From assembly GCA_018701055.1 (NCBI GenBank), contig JABIUH010000114.1, positions 1 through 11,713 on the forward strand: DNA of 11,713 bases. The letters are read 5' to 3'. This stretch comes from Woeseia sp. Lineage in GTDB: Bacteria > Pseudomonadota > Gammaproteobacteria > Steroidobacterales > Woeseiaceae. Of the stretch, positions 1 to 8,350 are shown one piece after another. The notes below the pieces were generated by a model, which searched no databases, was not told where the DNA came from, and saw only the letters and a program-made list of their open reading frames with translations. A program made the translations under genes and the position numbers. Positions within the stretch are counted from its first letter, which is position 1; every line of letters starts with the position of its first letter.

Positions 1-1295
1 TCGTCGAGGGCTTAGTCGAGCAGGGCAAGCCGGGCGATCTCGCGATTCTCATCTACACATCAGGGACAACGGGAAATCCTAAAGGCTCAATGATCTCGCA
101 GCGTTATTTGATGTTCCAAACATCGATTGCACCAGATTTGGAAATAACCGAGCACGACGAGATTTTGACTTACCTGCCGCTATGTCACATTGCTGAGCGC
201 GTGTTCTCCCTGTGCTTGCCGATTGCGTTCGGCAACAAAACTAACTTCGCTGAAAGTCCCGAAACGGTCGCGCGCGATTTTCAAGAGTTGTCGCCGACGA
301 TGGTATTCGCAGTGCCGAGGGTATGGGAGAAGTTTTACTCCAGAATCTCAACCTCGATGTCGGATGCAACCTGGATCGGTCAAGCTATGTACGGATTGTC
401 GATTCGCATGGCGACGCCGCGGGCGGAAAAATTATTGGATGGAGAAAGCCCTAGCATTGTCGACGAACTTTGCTTTCGTCTCGCGAACTTTATTGCCTTC
501 AAAAATATCAAGGAACTGTTAGGCCTCAATCGAGCACGCTATTTGGGAACGGGCGCGGCACCAATCTCTAAATCATTGCTGAAGTGGTATTTAGTTATAG
601 GATTACCAGTGACAGAGGTCTACGGACAAACAGAAACTGGCGTGGTCACTACAACGCGTCAGGCGAGATTGCGTCAGGGTACGGTTGGGGAGCCTATTCC
701 GCACGTTGATGTGAAGATCGACGACAATGGCGAAATTCTAATTCGTCACGACTTCCAGTTTGATGGTTACTTGAATCAGCCAGACAAGACAGCAAGTACC
801 ATTATCAACGATTGGTTGCATACGGGTGACGTTGGCAATATCGATAATGATGGTCAGTTGCACATCACGGATAGAATCAAGGACATCATCATTACGGCCG
901 GGGGCAAAAACATTACGCCGTCGCAGTTCGAAAACGAACTTAAATTTTCATCGTACGTGTCGGATGCCGTGGTGATTGGGGATAAGCGTAAGTATTTGTC
1001 ATGTTTAATTATGATAGATAAAGAAAACGTTGAGCATTATGCGCAAACCAACTCGATCCCGTTTACGGATTATCGCTCGTTGTGCTCGCGGCCGGAGGTT
1101 GTCCAATTAATCGGCGATGAGATTAAGTCAATCAACACGCAATTTTCGAGTGTTGAGCAGATCAAGCGATTCAAGTTGATTGATGTGTTGCTCACCGCAG
1201 AAGACGAAGAGTTAACGCCGACGATGAAGTTGAAGCGCAGTTATGTAAGTAATAAGTATAATGGTCTGATCGAAGACATGTACGCAGGTCGATAG
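1..1295 (+). CDS. Long-chain acyl-CoA synthetase / AMP-dependent ligase, 5'-truncated by the window edge
   Basis: This enzyme would activate a carboxylic acid with ATP to an acyl-adenylate and then to an acyl-CoA. The reading frame is open from base 3, so about 430 residues are visible. Full-length FadD15-type ligases have about 600, so roughly the first 170-190 residues lie outside the window. Visible motifs in order are the ATP-binding loop YTSGTTGNPKG (bases 54-86), VYGQTETG (A5-type motif, bases 618-641), the hinge region HTGDVG, and DRIKDIIITAGGKNITP with the C-terminal domain after it. The first in-frame ATG (base 90) lies inside the P-loop region and is not the real start. The TAG stop is 13 bp before the next gene, whose product is a periplasmic binding protein. 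AMP-ligases of this type are often embedded in Liv-type ABC transporter operons, which the layout fits. The family call is firm; the substrate (fatty, aromatic or other acid) cannot be read from the sequence. Confidence 0.93.
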   Translation, partial: VEGLVEQGKPGDLAILIYTSGTTGNPKGSMISQRYLMFQTSIAPDLEITEHDEILTYLPLCHIAERVFSLCLPIAFGNKTNFAESPETVARDFQELSPTMVFAVPRVWEKFYSRISTSMSDATWIGQAMYGLSIRMATPRAEKLLDGESPSIVDELCFRLANFIAFKNIKELLGLNRARYLGTGAAPISKSLLKWYLVIGLPVTEVYGQTETGVVTTTRQARLRQGTVGEPIPHVDVKIDDNGEILIRHDFQFDGYLNQPDKTASTIINDWLHTGDVGNIDNDGQLHITDRIKDIIITAGGKNITPSQFENELKFSSYVSDAVVIGDKRKYLSCLIMIDKENVEHYAQTNSIPFTDYRSLCSRPEVVQLIGDEIKSINTQFSSVEQIKRFKLIDVLLTAEDEELTPTMKLKRSYVSNKYNGLIEDMYAGR

Positions 1296-1308
1296 TGAGG
1301 AAAAAAGC

Positions 1309-2475
1309 ATGCAACGATTGATGTCACTGGTTTTAATGGGTTTGTTAGCACCCGGCGTGTTTGCCGCTGAGCAGGGAATAACCGCCGATACTATCAAGGT
1401 TGGTCAGATCACGGATCTGTCCGGTGCGACGGCGAATTGGGGTGTCCCAACAACATTCGGCTCCAGAATGCGAATTGATGAGGCCAACGCTGCCGGTGGA
1501 ATACACGGTCGAAAAATCGAATTGATCGTTGAAGACGGTCAATATCAAGTTCCGGTATCAGTCAAGGCGGCAAACAAATTGCTCAATCGTGATCGGGTTT
1601 TCGTCATGCTGGGGAATATGGGTACGCCGGCAAACAACGCGAATATGCCGCGACAAATTAGGAAGGGCGTCGCCAATTTGTTCCCGGTCACCGCCGGCAT
1701 CACAATGTACGAACCCCTTCACCCGATGAAGTTCGCTTATTACGTCAGTTATCGCGATCAGGGTCGTGGCGGTATTCGTTATATGGTGGAAAAATACGGT
1801 GTCAAGAAAGTGTGTCTGCAAACACAGGCGACTGATTACGGGCATGAAGTTGAAGTCGGTTACGAACAAGCAGTAGAAGAGCTCGGTCTGGAATCAGTTT
1901 ACTTGGGCCGGCATAAGGTCACGGAAACAGATTTCGTCGGCACCGCAACGCGGATTAAGAACTCTGACTGCGAACTATTATTTATCGGTACGATCACGAC
2001 TGACACCATTGCGCTGTACACAGCAGTGCGCAATGCTGGATGGGAAAAATACATCATCGGCAACATGGTGATGCTTGATCCCTTGGTCGCGAAAGCCGCC
2101 GACGGCGGCATGGAAGGACTCTTTTCGGCAGGGCCACTTGTCGTACCGGATCTCGAAGAAGATTCAGAAGCTGGTGCCTGGCGACGTGATTGGTACGCCC
2201 GATATGAGGCGGCCTATGGCGAAGTGCCGAATCTCCAATCGCAAATCGCTTGGCTGACGACAGACCTGATGATCAATGCGATGGATCGTGCTGGGCGTGA
2301 CTTAACGACCGCCAAGCTGGTAGAAGAGATGGAGGAGGTCAGTGCGTACGCCGATCCCTTCGGTGGTCCAACCATATCGTTTTCAGCCGAGAAGCATCAA
2401 GCGGTCGACTCGATCTACCTTTCGCAGGTCGTTGACGGTAAGTGGACGTTAATACAGAAGGATTTGCCATTCTAA
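1309..2475 (+). CDS. ABC transporter periplasmic substrate-binding protein, branched-chain amino acid (LivK/Peripla_BP_6) type
   Basis: This is a predicted periplasmic receptor that would deliver an amino acid or related small molecule to a Liv-type ABC permease. The first 19 residues form a Sec signal peptide with a short hydrophobic core ending in GVFA, and cleavage is likely before AEQG. The mature part starts with ITADTIKVGQITDLSG, typical of type I periplasmic binding proteins, and continues with RIDEANAAGGIHGRKIEL and the two-lobe pattern over the family's usual length (388 residues including the signal). The start is supported by GAGGA at 1297-1301, 7 bp before the ATG. The AMP-ligase stop lies 13 bp upstream, so the two genes are probably co-transcribed; permease and ATPase genes are presumably upstream of the window. 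The ligand is unknown. Such proteins bind leucine-type amino acids but also amides, urea or aromatic acids in various bacteria. Confidence 0.92.
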   Translation: MQRLMSLVLMGLLAPGVFAAEQGITADTIKVGQITDLSGATANWGVPTTFGSRMRIDEANAAGGIHGRKIELIVEDGQYQVPVSVKAANKLLNRDRVFVMLGNMGTPANNANMPRQIRKGVANLFPVTAGITMYEPLHPMKFAYYVSYRDQGRGGIRYMVEKYGVKKVCLQTQATDYGHEVEVGYEQAVEELGLESVYLGRHKVTETDFVGTATRIKNSDCELLFIGTITTDTIALYTAVRNAGWEKYIIGNMVMLDPLVAKAADGGMEGLFSAGPLVVPDLEEDSEAGAWRRDWYARYEAAYGEVPNLQSQIAWLTTDLMINAMDRAGRDLTTAKLVEEMEEVSAYADPFGGPTISFSAEKHQAVDSIYLSQVVDGKWTLIQKDLPF

Positions 2476-2506
2476 GTTAGCGGTCTTCGTTTTCAATGTC
2501 GCGTGT

Positions 2507-3705
2507 CTAGATTTCGAGTTGCGCAGGGACTTGGTTGCGTCTCGGGAATTCGACTAACGGCCCCTGACTAAGTAGTACGGGAATGCGCTCGCCGTCCACG
2601 ACTAAACTGGCGTTTTGGTGCCGGCAGGTTCTGTCTTAATCGACGCGTTGCCAATTAGCTGCTGCATTTCCCACGACCAACTTGAGCGCGTGACGATTCC
2701 AATCGGATCGCTTTCCGGATCGGCGGCATCAAAAATGCTGCAGCCATGAACTGGCGAGCATTTTTCATCAATAGCAACGCTACGCAATGTAAACCTCGAA
2801 CCGTTATTCTTTTCTTCTTGCCGTGCGTATCGCCCAAAGAACTCGCTCGCGTTCAAATTAACCAGCCAGCCGAGACCAAGTTCGAAAGGGGATCGCTCAA
2901 AGCCCGGCTGCGGATCGATTTCAGTTGCGCAATCCTAACCGGCAACGATGAAACCGCCTTCGATTCAACAAACTTGTAGTGCATCCAAGCCATAGCCTGG
3001 TAGCTCGATGCCCATTTCTGCGCGCGCTGCTCTAACTTTATTCATCACGCTCTCGGCTAGGCCCGGCGCGAACCACATTTCGTAGCCAAGATCGGCCGTG
3101 AAGCCCATGCGCGATATTTTCACTTTGCCCGTATCGAGCTTAAAATCACGAATAAAGAACGGTGCCAACTGTTCGATGCCAACGAAGCCCATGGCGTGTA
3201 GTGCACCGGCTGAGCGCGGACCCTGAATCGCCAGTCCCACCCAATCATTTGTGCATTCAGTAAACGACACATTGCCAAGGTCAAATCGCTTACGAACACT
3301 TTCGAAATAATGTGAATGGTCGACGTCGGACGGCATGAGCAGGTAGTCGTTATCAGCGTATTTATACAATATGGCGTCGTCCTTAAGACTGCCGTCGTCG
3401 TTGCAGAAGATGATATAAGTGCCGCGCATTACGGGTAAGTCGCGCACCGGCCGCGTGAGCAAATGATCAAAGAAACGGCTGGCATCGAGACCACTTACGC
3501 GAATCTTTCGCATGGGAGATACGTCGCATAAAGCACAGCTTTCCCGAATGGACGAATATTCTCGTTCGGCGTCTCCATCGAAATAATCATGCGGGAGAGC
3601 GAAACCGTTCCAATCAATGTAATGCTCGTCTTCGATATGTTGTTGCGTAAACTGTGCAAAGCTTGTCTTTGGACGTCGATTGAGAAAATCAAAAAATGCA
3701 CTCTT
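2507..3705 (-). pseudogene. Broken GcvT-family aminomethyltransferase (folate-dependent, DmdA/T-protein-like) gene
   Basis: Reading the minus strand from 3705 down gives a protein of the GcvT family, which transfers one-carbon units from methylated amines, sulfonium compounds or the glycine cleavage intermediate to tetrahydrofolate. Recognisable blocks are EYSSIRESCALCDVSPMRKI, AIQGPRSAGAL, SRMGFTADLGYEMW, YGLDALQVC, then EGGFIVAG, DCATEIDPQPGFERSPFELG and DPIGIVTRSSWSWEMQQLIG. The frame is interrupted by TGA at 2965-2967 (one transition from CGA, fitting the family's Arg before EGG) and by TAG at 2935-2937 (one change from TGG, where relatives have Trp before D). After TKTPV at 2602-2604 it shifts: the tail VVDGERIPV continues in the next frame to TAG at 2507-2509, as if one T were lost from the run at 2604-2606. 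Upstream of residue MRKI (3513) the similarity continues in frame to the stop at 3706-3708 with no ATG, GTG or TTG, so the start is also lost or shifted, possibly at the T6 run near 3691-3696. Repaired length is about 400 codons, normal for the family. The exact substrate is not determinable. Confidence 0.87.
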
Positions 3706-3721
3706 TTATTTAGCAAAATAT

Positions 3722-3751
3722 TTGGCTCGATTGCTGATGAAGGTTCATAAT
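3722..3751 (+). promoter_or_regulatory. Possible sigma70-type promoter for the aminotransferase gene
   Basis: In the 97 bp between the GcvT relic and the aminotransferase start, TTGGCT (3722-3727) and CATAAT (3746-3751) are separated by 18 bp and point toward the aminotransferase gene. This would give a leader of about 45 bases before the ATG at 3803. The match is moderate and is based only on consensus resemblance. Confidence 0.3.
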
Positions 3752-3802
3752 GCCAGACAACGAAGTGAGTACCGAATCGATTTAGCGGACTAAGGAACGG
3801 AA

Positions 3803-5122
3803 ATGAAGTATCCCAACACGGATTCCCAATCGGCAGGACTGTTTGCAGAAGCTCAACGGGTTCTCACAGACGGCGGTTCACGCAGTACCATTCGCATTGC
3901 GCCTTATTCGATTTACGTACGCTCGGCTGAAGGGAAGTACATTACGGATGTGGACGGCAATCGCCTGTTTGACTTCAATAACAATTACACGGCGATGCTG
4001 CATGGGCACGCACATCCAACCTTAGTCGAGGCGGCGGTTGAGCAAATAAAAAAGGGTACGGGGTATTCCTTCGGCAGCGAGGCCGAATTCGCACTCGCCG
4101 ATTTAATCTGTGGTCGTGTCGACAATTTCGACAAAATCAGGTTCATGAACTCAGGGTCCGAGGCCGTGATGAAAGCGATCAAGGCCGCGCGCGCCTATAC
4201 GGGCCGACCGAAGATCGCCAAATGTGAAAACGCCTATCACGGCTCTTATGATTTTGCAGAAGTGAGCCTTGGTGTCCAGCCCACGAATTTGAACGAGGGC
4301 GATCCACAATCACAAGCGTATTCGGAAGGAACACCGCAGGGTGTTCTGGACAATGTCGTGGTGATTCCTTTTGATGATGTCGCTGCTGCACGTCGAATTC
4401 TCGAGGAACACTCGAGTGAACTCGCAGGTGTTCTGGTCGATCCGATTGGCGCATTGATGGCACGTATACCTTACACAGACGAATTCTTTGCGATGATTAG
4501 CGAGTTCTGTGAATCGAGCGGCGCGCTTTTTATTGCCGACGAAGTCATCGCATTTCGTGCCGGGCTTGATGGCACTCAGGGTGATCGAGGACTGAAGCCA
4601 CACCTGACGACACTCGGAAAGATTATTGGTGGCGGATTCCCGGTTGGCGCGGTTGCGGGTTCCGCTGACGTCATGTCTGTGTTCGAGGCGGGCGAGGGCA
4701 AAGCGAAACTGCCGCACGGTGGCACCTACAACGCGAATCCAGTTTCGATGGCGGCGGGATTTGCGTCGATGAAGATGATGGATGCCGAGGCGTTTTCTCA
4801 TTTGAACGGTTTGGGTGACGCTTTTCGACGTGGATGTGCGGAAGTGCTCAAGTTGACCGATGCAGAGGGACAGATACACGGCCAATATTCGATATTCTCA
4901 ATTACTTTCGCCGAATCAGATCTCAACGACGCGTCAGCCCGTGGAGCAGTCTATCGCAGCAGCGGTTTGCATCAATACATGGTGCAAAATGGTTATTGGA
5001 TGTCGCCCGGAATGCTGGGTGTTTGCTCAACGATCATGGGAATGTCGGACGTGGATCAATTTTGCACGACTTTACAAAGTGGCATAGAAACGATTCGGGA
5101 GAAGCGCAGCGACGCTGCCTAG
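3803..5122 (+). CDS. Class III PLP-dependent aminotransferase, glutamate-1-semialdehyde aminomutase-like
   Basis: This is a 439-residue cytosolic PLP enzyme of fold type I that moves an amino group between an amine or amino acid and a keto acid or aldehyde. Key blocks are MNSGSEAVMKAIKAAR (GSE at 118-120, phosphate/PLP binding), NAYHGSYD (144-151), ADEVIAFR with PLP-nitrogen Asp246, and LTTLGKIIGGGFPVGA with the Schiff-base Lys273, followed by HGGTYNANPVSMAAG. The sequence resembles HemL, but real haem-pathway HemL normally has a GTxSGNP-type motif where this protein has GTYNANP. A catabolic or biosynthetic aminotransferase is therefore more likely than HemL. The start has a purine-rich stretch (aaggaacgga) just upstream. 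The gene is transcribed away from the broken GcvT gene and may once have belonged to the same pathway. No lesion is seen. Family confidence is high; the substrate is unknown. Confidence 0.93.
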   Translation: MKYPNTDSQSAGLFAEAQRVLTDGGSRSTIRIAPYSIYVRSAEGKYITDVDGNRLFDFNNNYTAMLHGHAHPTLVEAAVEQIKKGTGYSFGSEAEFALADLICGRVDNFDKIRFMNSGSEAVMKAIKAARAYTGRPKIAKCENAYHGSYDFAEVSLGVQPTNLNEGDPQSQAYSEGTPQGVLDNVVVIPFDDVAAARRILEEHSSELAGVLVDPIGALMARIPYTDEFFAMISEFCESSGALFIADEVIAFRAGLDGTQGDRGLKPHLTTLGKIIGGGFPVGAVAGSADVMSVFEAGEGKAKLPHGGTYNANPVSMAAGFASMKMMDAEAFSHLNGLGDAFRRGCAEVLKLTDAEGQIHGQYSIFSITFAESDLNDASARGAVYRSSGLHQYMVQNGYWMSPGMLGVCSTIMGMSDVDQFCTTLQSGIETIREKRSDAA

Positions 5123-5186
5123 GCGTCCGAACCGCTCATTGCTACGGGCTTATTGCCAATAGCAGTAAATACAGTGCATTGACTCG

Positions 5187-7381
5187 TTATGAAGTAGCGC
5201 TTTGATCTGTCGGACTTAATCTTAGGTCTATGCTTTCGCTGTCGCTATCAAAGATTCCAGATAATCCATCCATACTGTCGAGCACGGCCGCTAATGGCTC
5301 AGGTCGATGCACAACGAAACCCTGAACAAAATGCACGCCGGCCTTTCTCAGCCAAGCTTGTACCATTTCGTTTTCAACGTGCTCTGCCACTGTTTGCGCA
5401 CCGATAACGTCAGCGATGTTGACCACTGCATTGACAATAGCCTTGGATAGATCGTTTTCGAGAATATCGCGAACGAATGACCCGTCAATCTTCAAGTAGT
5501 TGACCGGCAATGTTTTCAAGTATGCAAACGAACTATATCCAGTTGCAAAGTCGTCCAAGGCGACCAGACAGCCGAGTCGCTGCAATCGATGAACGAATCT
5601 CTGAGCTTGCTCAATGTGTCGAACGAGCGACGTCTCAGTTATCTCAAAACACAAAGTATCCGGTGGAACACCGCTCTCAGCAACGCGCGCTTCAATAAAA
5701 TCTACAAACGAATCGTCTCGAAATGATTGAGCCGAGACATTGATACAGAAAGTCGCCAGGCTAATTTCGAGAGTGTTCTCTGCGTCCGCGAGACTCGCAA
5801 GGGCTGAGTTAATGACCCAGCGGTCCAGTGCGGCCATTAGTTGATAGCGCTCAGCGGTAGAGAGGAATTGCGCTGGACTGGTATCTGAACTGCCATTACC
5901 GCTGAGTCTTGCAAGTAGTTAAAATTTTTGTCCCGACTCGGCGTTGATGGCTTCAATACGTTGCGCATGCAATACGAATCTATTTTCCAGCAACGCCATT
6001 TGTAAAAATCCGACTTTATCAACGTCCGAGCGCCGTTGGATAATACTGCTATCAATATCTTGGAAAAGTGCCGATTGATTTCCACCTCGATCTTGAGCAC
6101 CCCGTGCTTTGACTTCCGCAAGAATCAATATGTCTTTGGCGCCTTTGCTGGCGGCAGAGTTGTCGACTACTCCCGCGCTCGCGGATAGATTGATCGATTT
6201 CGCGTGGTTGTCGATTGACTCCTGATTTAGTATTTGGAGGACTTGAGTTGCTTTGGCGACCGCAGTATCACCAGATGCGCCGGGTAGAAACATTGCAAAA
6301 CGATCACTGCCCATATGCGCAACGCTGTCATTTGCACCAGCGCTATCGACCAAAATGTTCTTGAATCGAGACAATGCGCTGTCCCCACCTGAGTAGCCGA
6401 AGGCGTCGTTGATGGTGTGCATCTTGTCTGCGTCATAGTAAATTAGGCTATGTGGAAGTGTGGGTTGAATCTCCAAAGTGGCGTTAATTTTCGCAACGAG
6501 TTCTATTCTGTTTAATAGTTTCATCGATGATGGCTCTGCATGTCTTTGTTTGGCAATTTTGTTGGCCAATAGACGAATAAGTTTTGAATACGAGGGCTCG
6601 AAATTTCTGGCGATCAAAAGTGCCATACCGTTAACGGTCTGTTTCTTGCTCAGGATTGGCGCGCAAACGACATAGCATTTGTCGCCGTTAGTCAGCGTAA
6701 TTCGTGCGGTGATTACTCGGCGTTTTTTCTCGAGTGGCGCTTCTAACAGCGCGACCAATTTTTCGATTGATTGGCGGTCGAAAAGTCTATGCACGCAACC
6801 GTTGTTGTACCACAATCCGTGATAATCGTGGCGACGCATTCAAGATCATGTTCCGAAAAACATAAATCCACAATATTCTGTAGCGATTGGGATGCTATGT
6901 CAGATGTGGAGAGATTTCGTTCTATTATTATAGGTGGCAGCGCTCTGGCAATACGTGATGCGTCAATGCTCGTGGTGGACAACGTGACGTCGACGTCAAT
7001 TTGGCGCGATATGCAGCTGAGCATATTGTTAATTTTAAACTCAACGGACGTCAGGCTAGGAGGATCAAGCGAGTAGACAATCAGTGTAAATGTGTAGTTC
7101 TTGACGTTGGTACATTTCAGCGGAAAGTCGTAGGCGACGTTTCCGCGGCCTAACGGTCTTTTTACCGGTTCTGCAGCAAATACTTCGTTTGCGGGTTTGC
7201 ATTCATTCGCATCTGGAGCGCCGCTTTGGTGAGACCGTTGCCACACCGGATGACCGGACCGGTTAGATATAATGGCCAATGCAGTGTTTTCGATTGAGTC
7301 GACCATTTCTGACACAAATGCGGCCACTGCCTGTTCATCGATGGCAGGAGCCGATGCGGATATCGCAGAAGTAGGGGACAT
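5187..7381 (-). pseudogene. Broken GGDEF-EAL (cyclic di-GMP signalling) gene with stop at the catalytic EAL codon
   Basis: The minus strand encodes, in order, an N-terminal region of about 200 residues without a clear family (possibly GAF-like), a GGDEF domain and an EAL domain, which would make and break cyclic di-GMP. ATG is at 7381, directly after an in-frame TAA. Two lesions split it. First, the frame must shift between about 6787 and 6757. Candidate sites are the T4 run (coding strand) at 6781-6784 or the A5 run at 6759-6763, each as if one base were lost. Second, TAA at 5919-5921 interrupts an otherwise continuous frame: FTAA-LLARLSGNG stands where EAL proteins have Glu-x-Leu-x-Arg, so GAA to TAA has removed the metal-binding Glu itself. 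The GGDEF motif is GSDRF (6297-6311), although DADKMHTIND and GYSGGDSAL are kept. After the stop, INVSAQSF, CFEITET, DDFATGYSS, LKIDGSFV and TVAEHVE are preserved. The repaired gene would encode about 731 residues. It could leave two or three truncated peptides, but a pseudogene is the simplest reading. Confidence 0.85.
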
Positions 7382-7470
7382 GCTTTATTTTATCGGTCGC
7401 ACTGGATGAATCTTTAGAACTAGTTTTGGCTGATTGATTCACAAAAAATCGGATTTGCGGGCTTTCGCGT

Positions 7471-8280
7471 CTATTGAATTCGGTTTTTGAAGATCGTCGG
7501 AAACCAGTCTTCTCTAAGGCGCTCACCATCGCGCATTTCGTGGCCGGGGAAGGGTGGCGACGTTGGTCCAGGTCGGGTCACATAGCGCGCATCGTCACCG
7601 ACAAAGCGCAGTGAAAACGCTCGACGACGAGACGCGGATTCGTTGCCGCGTGCACCGTGTAAGGTGCGGTAGTTGAATGCGACTGCATCTCCCGGTTCCA
7701 TTTCCCATTCCAATACAGACAAGCCATCCGCATCGGGATCCGGGACCGCTAGGTAGGCGTCTTCATCCGCATAGAAATTGTCCTCTGAGAGCCACCGCGT
7801 CGGGAGGACTGGTTTTGGCCACAGGTGCGATCCGGCGACACAGCGAAGGGTGGCATCGCTGACCGGATCAACCGGGCACCAAAGACTGACAGTCTGCTCA
7901 CCCTCGACAAAGTAGTAGGGAGAGTCCTGATGCCACGGTGTTTGTTTAGAGGTGCCGGGCTCTTTGACAAGAACATGGTCATGAAACAGTTGCGCGGTGT
8001 CGGACACCATTAGTTTCGCTGCAACTGCACCCGCGTCAGATTCTCGAATGACCTTCTCAAATTCCGGGATGCGGTTCCAATTGCAATAGTCGTCAAAGAA
8101 TCGACCACTCTCGCCGTCTTTCAGGTTCTCTGCTCCGTGCGGGCCAGGGCTGGCCATGTTGCGTTCGATGCCCGCCCGAATGATGTCGACCCAATCGTGT
8201 AGTAACCCCTTAATCAACACAGCACCGTCGGCGCGGTAAGCGTTTATTTGGGATTGTTCTACGAAGTCAGAATTTGTCAT
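7471..8280 (-). CDS. Phytanoyl-CoA dioxygenase (PhyH) family Fe(II)/2-oxoglutarate-dependent oxygenase
   Basis: A 269-residue cytosolic oxygenase that would hydroxylate a small molecule using O2 and 2-oxoglutarate. The iron-binding facial triad is visible: His117 and Asp119 in TPWHQDSPYY, and His208 in NYRTLHGARGN. Arg219/Arg220 in the following SRRRAFSLRF lie 11-12 residues after the distal His, where PhyH members bind 2-oxoglutarate. The segment LWCPVDPVSDATLRCVAGSH and the late EMEPGDAVAFNYRTLHG block are typical of the bacterial PhyH family. The ATG at 8280 has AGGA about 13 bp upstream, which is rather distant, and a good promoter match lies just beyond it. It is divergent from a SAM methyltransferase across 70 bp, and the broken GGDEF-EAL gene follows on the same strand after 89 bp. 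Nothing is missing from the catalytic core. The substrate is not predictable; the family includes ectoine, fatty acyl and secondary-metabolite hydroxylases. Confidence 0.92.
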   Translation of the reverse strand: MTNSDFVEQSQINAYRADGAVLIKGLLHDWVDIIRAGIERNMASPGPHGAENLKDGESGRFFDDYCNWNRIPEFEKVIRESDAGAVAAKLMVSDTAQLFHDHVLVKEPGTSKQTPWHQDSPYYFVEGEQTVSLWCPVDPVSDATLRCVAGSHLWPKPVLPTRWLSEDNFYADEDAYLAVPDPDADGLSVLEWEMEPGDAVAFNYRTLHGARGNESASRRRAFSLRFVGDDARYVTRPGPTSPPFPGHEMRDGERLREDWFPTIFKNRIQ

Positions 8281-8301
8281 TGGGGTTGTGGTTCCTAGGA
8301 T

Positions 8302-8329
8302 ATTGTAGAATCAATAACAGTAAAAGCAA
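8302..8329 (-). promoter_or_regulatory. Likely sigma70-type promoter for the PhyH-family oxygenase gene
   Basis: On the minus strand, TTGCTT (8324-8329) and TACAAT (8302-8307) are separated by 16 bp, close to the sigma70 consensus and spacing. Transcription would begin near 8294, leaving a leader of about 14 bases before the ATG at 8280. The opposite gene's promoter must also lie in this 70-bp region, so the two promoters probably overlap. Confidence 0.5.
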
Positions 8330-8350
8330 AGTGAGTGTAAGGACCTGCCA

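Noticed and set aside
2935..2967. TGA and TAG inside the GcvT-family gene as selenocysteine, pyrrolysine or programmed readthrough
   Set aside because: The expected residues at these positions are Arg and Trp. A frameshift and a missing start accompany the stops, no recoding hairpin is apparent, and intact neighbouring genes end normally at TAG or TAA.
3749..3784. An 11-codon reading frame (ATG at 3750, TAG at 3782-3784) before the aminotransferase gene, as a leader peptide
   Set aside because: It has no ribosome site, no run of regulatory codons and no attenuator-like hairpin. A frame this short is expected by chance.
5123..5186. A terminator between the convergent aminotransferase and EAL genes
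   Set aside because: Only a weak, short inverted repeat (GCTA/TAGC) is present and there is no T-run after it.
5919..5921. TAA in the EAL motif as a natural boundary between two separate proteins (GGDEF and EAL)
   Set aside because: The frame and sequence similarity run straight through the stop with EAL-domain residues on both sides. The downstream ATG at 5837 would miss the EAL motif, and a separate frameshift upstream supports decay.
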